Origin: Clostridia bacterium
GTDB lineage: Bacteria > Bacillota > Clostridia > Oscillospirales > Acutalibacteraceae
NCBI GenBank assembly: GCA_024404125.1
Contig: JAKSQL010000031.1
Location: 1-9,538 of the forward strand
Length of the DNA stretch: 9,538 bases
Reading direction: 5' to 3'
The first letter of the stretch is position 1. Each line of letters opens with the position of its first letter. Shown here in pieces: positions 6,395-9,538 of the stretch. Made by a program: the position numbers and the translations under genes. The notes beneath the pieces were generated by a model. That model was given only the letters and a program-made list of their open reading frames with translations. It was not told where the DNA came from and did not search any database.

Positions 6395-7668
6395 TACTGT
6401 TCCTCCTCGGGTTTTATTACGGATAATACTGTATTATTGCAGTCAAAATAGTTAAGATAACGGCAAATCTCATCGGCGGTAACATTTTTTAATATCTTTA
6501 TTTCATCGTAGATATCGTAACCGCTTACGGCGCCGTCTACAAGTTGCATGGCACTGCCCTCTACGGTATTATATCGCCTTACGGCATCGCCGTACATCTC
6601 GCACTTTACCGCCGAAAACAGTTTTTTATCAATACCCTCGTTTATAAGTTCCGCTATTCTTGATTTTATCTTGCTTGCTACCTTTTTGGGATTTGTTGAC
6701 TCGCCCTCAAAAATAGCAGCCGCAAATCCGCGACCCGTAAAGTATTCACTTGAAAACTCATCGTTTATAAGTCCTTCCTTAACAAGAGAAGCATACAGCG
6801 GAGAACTTTCACCGCATATAATTTCAAGCAAAAGCGACATACATACCTTTTCTTTAAGCGGCACCTCACCCGAAGTTATATTCCGTTTAAAGCCAAGTGT
6901 AAATATCGGTATGGATACGGGGAAAGTTTGTTCGGTGTACTGCTTTAAAACCTTTTCGTTATCGTTGAAATCGTATCTCTCTATCTCTATCGGCACACTC
7001 GGTTTTAAAGCATTCTCGATTAGTTTTAAGGTCTTATCCGTATCAATGTTGCCCGCTATGCAAATATACATATTGGACGGATTATAAAATGTTTCATAGC
7101 ACTTATACAGTAATTGCGCATCTATCTTCGCAATAGACTCCTCGGTGCCGGCAATTTCAATTCTTACGGGGTGCTCTTTATACATACTTGACAGCATATT
7201 GAACATTACGCGCCAACCGGGGCTATCGTCATACATTCTTATCTCCTGACCTATTATGCCCTGCTCTTTTTGAACAGTCTGCTCGGTAAAATAGGGTGAC
7301 TGAACAAAATCAAGCAAAATCTCGAGATTTTCATAAAAACGGTCAGAGCACGAAAACAAATAGCAGGTGCGGTCAAACGAGGTAAAGGCATTAGCCGAAG
7401 CACCCGTTTCGGCAAAGCGGGAAAAAGCGTCCCCCTCCTCGCTTTCAAAAAGTTTGTGTTCAAGGAAGTGCGCTATACCCTCGGGTACGGTAACCTTTTC
7501 TTTACCCTTTATGCCGAATACCGTATCAATCGAACCGTACTTTGTACCGAAAAGCGCATAAGATGACGAAAACTCGGGCTTTTCCATAATGTAAATTTCG
7601 AGTCCCGATTCGTGAGTTGCCTTTAAATATCCTTCTCCTAAAGGACCTTCAAAATACTGTCTTGTCAT
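6394..7668 (-). CDS. ymfH: M16-family zinc metallopeptidase, YmfH-like
   Basis: A 424-residue member of peptidase family M16 (pitrilysin/processing-peptidase type) with an intact inverted zinc motif HFLEH (His67, Glu70, His71) and the downstream EQGIIGQEI (135-143), where Glu142 should be the third ligand and Glu135 the accessory Glu seven residues before it, as in pitrilysin. Two repeats of the M16 fold are visible (about 20-215 and 225-420). Its pairing with an upstream M16 protein that lacks HxxEH matches B. subtilis YmfF/YmfH, which are reported to be needed for the 5-aminopentanol modification of elongation factor P; their substrate is not known to me. Neither efp nor ymfI is in this window. 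No signal peptide is present, so it should act in the cytoplasm. The ATG follows the ymfF stop directly (TAAATG), with AAGGAGG (7677-7683) 8 nt upstream inside the ymfF end. Symbol by resemblance. Confidence 0.87.
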   Translation of the reverse strand: MTRQYFEGPLGEGYLKATHESGLEIYIMEKPEFSSSYALFGTKYGSIDTVFGIKGKEKVTVPEGIAHFLEHKLFESEEGDAFSRFAETGASANAFTSFDRTCYLFSCSDRFYENLEILLDFVQSPYFTEQTVQKEQGIIGQEIRMYDDSPGWRVMFNMLSSMYKEHPVRIEIAGTEESIAKIDAQLLYKCYETFYNPSNMYICIAGNIDTDKTLKLIENALKPSVPIEIERYDFNDNEKVLKQYTEQTFPVSIPIFTLGFKRNITSGEVPLKEKVCMSLLLEIICGESSPLYASLVKEGLINDEFSSEYFTGRGFAAAIFEGESTNPKKVASKIKSRIAELINEGIDKKLFSAVKCEMYGDAVRRYNTVEGSAMQLVDGAVSGYDIYDEIKILKNVTADEICRYLNYFDCNNTVLSVIKPEEEQ

Positions 7669-8952
7669 TTAAAGCGCCTCCTTTTGCTCGGGAATAAGTC
7701 GATAAACGGTATGAAGTTTAATACCTCTTGCGGCATCGGTTATATCCTCTTTTTTAACCTTGGATATAATATCCGAAAGTTCTTCGGGAGTTATCGGCTT
7801 TTTATCCGCAATTTTAATCGAATACCAGGTATCAAGCAGGTTTTGTGAATCGTTATAGGTCTTAAACGAATCGAGTATTGCTTTCATTGAAGAGTTAAAT
7901 TCAAGGTCGCTTATCTCACCGTTTTGCATTGCTTTTAACTGTTCTGAAATTGCCTGCTCGGTCTTTTCCATATTTTCTTTGCATACACCGCTGTCTACCG
8001 TAAGAAGTCCCATTACCTTTACCGCCCTTACCGCGCAGTAATAACAAAGCCTTTGCTTTTCACGGACGTTTAAAAAGAGTTTTGAATAGGGACCTCCGCC
8101 TAAAATGTCCGCCATAACGGTAAGCGCCGCACAGTCTTTATCAGAGCCCGAAAGTTTGCTTGAAAAGCCCATAACGAGTTTACCCTGTGATACGTTCATT
8201 TCTTCGTCTATCCGATTAACCTTAAGAGAAACCTTTGTGGGAACGGTACGGGTAAAATCGGTAACATCCTTACGGTCAATTTTAAGGAAAGTGTTGCTCA
8301 CCTTATCAAAAAGTCCGGCGGGCAGTTCACTTGAAATGACGTTCACCCTTACGTATGCAGTTTTAAGCATATTTTCCCATGTGTCGTAAAGGGCTTTACC
8401 GTCTATTTTCTCTACCGCTTCCACCGTTCCGCACTTTGAAGTACCGTACGGATCGTTTTTATACATTTCCTCGATAAGTCTGCCTTTGGCATAGGTACGC
8501 TTCTCCGCGAGTTCACCTAAAATATGTTCTATTGCTTTGCGCTTTTCGCGTTCTACATCGTTTGCTTTAAACTCGCCGCTTTCGACTGCCGGCTTAAAGA
8601 TTAGCCCTAAAAGCAGTTCTATTGCCTGCGATGTAAGTTCCTCATTATCGAGTGTATACTTATCCGAAATCACCGATATTCCTATTTTGAGCAGTTGAAA
8701 ATCGCCCACCTTTTCACTTACGGCGATAAGTTCCGCGCCGTAGAGTTTACTAAGTTTGAAATTCAAATCGGAAAATTCGGGATAATCCTTTGAACAGGTG
8801 GTGAGAACAAACGGCAAAAGTGCATTTTGCGCCACCGTATCGCGATTTAACGGCAGATAAAAATTAAACGAAATAAGCGTAGTGTTGAATCGGGAATTCT
8901 CGATAAAATACCCGTCTACCCCGCTTGCCAAACTGTTTACGGTATAAGACAA
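7669..8952 (-). CDS. ymfF: Catalytically inactive M16-family partner, YmfF-like
   Basis: A 427-residue M16-fold protein. Where an active member has HxxEH, the segment around ALLPFVLTTCSKDYP (44-58) carries no zinc ligands, so it should not cut peptides alone. It keeps the C-terminal-half motif GGGPYSKLFLNVREKQRLCYY (285-305), in which the Arg297 and Tyr304/305 correspond to the R/Y pair that binds substrate backbone in two-subunit M16B enzymes. I infer that it forms a heterodimer with the next gene's product, one giving zinc and the other the R/Y site. It resembles B. subtilis YmfF, linked to EF-P 5-aminopentanol modification. The start is a TTG at 8950-8952, chosen because GGAGGG (8961-8966) lies 8 nt upstream and no in-frame ATG or GTG is available. 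It is the first gene of a five-gene operon transcribed from 8993-9022. Confidence 0.85.
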   Translation of the reverse strand: MSYTVNSLASGVDGYFIENSRFNTTLISFNFYLPLNRDTVAQNALLPFVLTTCSKDYPEFSDLNFKLSKLYGAELIAVSEKVGDFQLLKIGISVISDKYTLDNEELTSQAIELLLGLIFKPAVESGEFKANDVEREKRKAIEHILGELAEKRTYAKGRLIEEMYKNDPYGTSKCGTVEAVEKIDGKALYDTWENMLKTAYVRVNVISSELPAGLFDKVSNTFLKIDRKDVTDFTRTVPTKVSLKVNRIDEEMNVSQGKLVMGFSSKLSGSDKDCAALTVMADILGGGPYSKLFLNVREKQRLCYYCAVRAVKVMGLLTVDSGVCKENMEKTEQAISEQLKAMQNGEISDLEFNSSMKAILDSFKTYNDSQNLLDTWYSIKIADKKPITPEELSDIISKVKKEDITDAARGIKLHTVYRLIPEQKEAL

Positions 8953-8960
8953 CTGTAAAT

Positions 8961-8966
8961 CCCTCC
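8961..8966 (-). promoter_or_regulatory. ymfF: Ribosome-binding site for the TTG start of the ymfF-like gene
   Basis: On the minus strand this reads GGAGGG, 8 nt before TTG at 8950-8952. An ATG slightly upstream (8970-8972) is out of frame, so the TTG start is the best supported. Confidence 0.7.
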
Positions 8967-8992
8967 GTGCATAAAAACTTTACATTTGTATA

Positions 8993-9022
8993 AGTATACC
9001 ACATTTAGTGTGATAATAACAA
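8993..9022 (-). promoter_or_regulatory. Promoter of the ymfF-ymfH-lgt-folD operon
   Basis: On the minus strand: TTGTTA (9017-9022), an 18-bp spacer and TATACT (8993-8998), with TG one base before the -10 (extended -10). Transcription would start near 8986, giving a leader of about 34 nt. It runs divergently from the nrdR promoter; the -35 boxes are 27 bp apart. Confidence 0.7.
8996..9011. promoter_or_regulatory. Degenerate NrdR-box-like sequence, proximal to ymfF
   Basis: ATACCACATTTAGTGT matches 12 of 16 positions of the NrdR-box consensus as I recall it (ACACWATATATWGTGT); the TAGTGT half is good and the other half poor. It overlaps the -10 of the ymfF promoter. The match could be chance in AT-rich DNA. 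Confidence 0.3.
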
Positions 9023-9037
9023 CAATTATTTAAAAAA

Positions 9038-9053
9038 ACACTATTTTTCTTGT
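9038..9053. promoter_or_regulatory. Degenerate NrdR-box-like sequence, proximal to nrdR
   Basis: ACACTATTTTTCTTGT matches 12 of 16 positions of the same remembered consensus; here the ACACTAT half is good. It overlaps the -35 of the nrdR promoter. The gap to the other copy is 26 bp (42 bp centre to centre, about four helical turns), a spacing that would place both on one face of the DNA. Confidence 0.3.
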
Positions 9054-9078
9054 AATTTAAAAGATACTGTGTTATAAT
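9050..9078 (+). promoter_or_regulatory. nrdR: Promoter for nrdR
   Basis: TTGTAA (9050-9055), a 17-bp spacer and a perfect TATAAT (9073-9078) inside TGTTATAAT, an extended -10. The predicted start is near 9085. The ribosome-binding site AAAGGTGG (9096-9103) is 7 nt before the ATG at 9111. Confidence 0.82.
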
Positions 9079-9110
9079 TTATAATAATTATGTTTAAAGG
9101 TGGTATTTGT

Positions 9111-9538
9111 ATGAAATGTCCTTTTTGCGGTTTTGAGGAAAGCAAGGTTATAGATTCGCGCCCTACAGACGAGGGTGAAAGAATAAGACGCCGTCGCGAA
9201 TGTTTAAAATGCGAAAAGCGTTTTACGACCTATGAAATGATTGAAAGTCTGCCGATTATGGTAATTAAAAAGGATAAATCGCGTCAGCCGTTCGACAGAG
9301 AAAAACTCTTTAACGGTATTATGAGGGCTTGTGAAAAGCGTCCCGTTTCCACCGAAACGGTTGAAATGGCTATTGACGATATTGAACTGCAAATACAAAA
9401 CTCTCTTGACAGAGAGGTGCCGAGCGACAAAATCGGTGAACTCGTTATGGAAAAGCTGCGCGGTATAGACGAGGTTGCATACATAAGATTTGCCTCGGTT
9501 TACCGTGATTTTAAGGATATAACTTCATTCCTTAAAGA
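9111..9538 (+). CDS. nrdR: Transcriptional repressor NrdR (C-terminus cut by window edge)
   Basis: NrdR represses ribonucleotide reductase genes; its ATP-cone senses ATP and dATP and its zinc ribbon binds paired DNA boxes. The window holds 142 codons of a protein usually about 150-155 long, so only the last few residues are missing. Seen: the start MKCPFCG; zinc ligands Cys3, Cys6, Cys31 and Cys34; the basic stretch [18 protein letters not shown] (25-42); an ATP-cone from about 47 to 137 with PIMVIKKD (48-55) and [11 protein letters not shown] (60-70); and the signature [14 protein letters not shown] (121-134). The ATG at 9111 has a strong AAAGGTGG site and a promoter at 9050-9078. It is divergent from the ymfF operon. 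Self-regulation is possible given the NrdR-box-like sequences upstream but is not shown. Confidence 0.97.
   Translation, partial: MKCPFCGFEESKVIDSRPTDEGERIRRRRECLKCEKRFTTYEMIESLPIMVIKKDKSRQPFDREKLFNGIMRACEKRPVSTETVEMAIDDIELQIQNSLDREVPSDKIGELVMEKLRGIDEVAYIRFASVYRDFKDITSFLK

Noticed and set aside
6548..7087. 179-codon open frame on the plus strand
   Set aside because: It lies antisense within the ymfH-like gene, has no ribosome-binding site or recognisable domain, and its length follows from the codon use of the real gene.
8953..9110. Possible riboswitch or T-box in the 158-bp nrdR/ymfF gap
   Set aside because: The space is taken up by two divergent promoters with leaders of only about 25-35 nt; no aptamer-like pairing or terminator/antiterminator pair is seen.
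9204..9484. Two open frames on the minus strand
   Set aside because: Both are antisense to nrdR, whose zinc-ribbon and ATP-cone are unmistakable.
1..9538. Mobile elements, CRISPR array, tRNA, rRNA, prophage or defence system
   Set aside because: No transposase, integrase, direct-repeat array, RNA gene or defence protein was seen; all large frames are housekeeping or small unknown genes.

Overview
The window looks like ordinary chromosomal DNA from a low-to-moderate GC Firmicute of class Clostridia. The evidence is the AT-rich intergenic DNA, the purine-rich Shine-Dalgarno sites (AGGAGG, GAGGTG), the sigma-A-type promoters with 17-18 bp spacers, the paired M16 proteins of the B. subtilis YmfF/YmfH type, and a clostridial-type single-domain cyclophilin with an inserted segment. 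I cannot name a species.

Layout. 1-346 (minus): N-terminal part of glucose-1-phosphate thymidylyltransferase (rfbA/rmlA), running off the left edge. 361-954 (minus): secreted-type-lacking, cytoplasmic cyclophilin peptidyl-prolyl isomerase, with its own clear promoter at 981-1009. 1017-2840 (minus): complete uvrC. 2909-3259 (plus): small lipoprotein with an Ada/thermonuclease-tail-like Cys/His domain, transcribed divergently from uvrC. 3294-3329: strong bidirectional terminator. 3333-3521 (minus): 62-residue ribbon-helix-helix protein. 3608-3635: probable rpsT terminator. 3669-3929 (minus): rpsT (S20) with its own promoter.

4004-8952 (minus) is a tight five-gene operon, read right to left: ymfF-like inactive M16 protein, ymfH-like active M16 metallopeptidase, lgt, folD, and an uncharacterised signal-peptide plus C-terminal-anchor protein. 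Junctions are 0 nt, a 1-nt TAATG overlap, a 14-nt overlap and a 4-nt GTGA overlap, so translational coupling is likely throughout. 8953-9110 is a divergent promoter region serving this operon and nrdR. 9111-9538 (plus): nrdR, lacking only its last few codons at the window edge.

The functions are mostly housekeeping: sugar-nucleotide synthesis, protein folding, nucleotide excision repair, ribosome assembly, lipoprotein maturation, one-carbon metabolism, probable translation-factor modification, and control of ribonucleotide reductase. I see no mobile element, CRISPR array, tRNA, rRNA or riboswitch, and no stretch over 300 bases without a gene. I found no convincing undescribed multi-gene system. 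The points most worth a second look are two degenerate NrdR-box-like sequences on the divergent nrdR/ymfF promoters, the altered metal-ligand pattern of the small lipoprotein, and the unknown membrane-anchored protein at the end of the ymfF operon.
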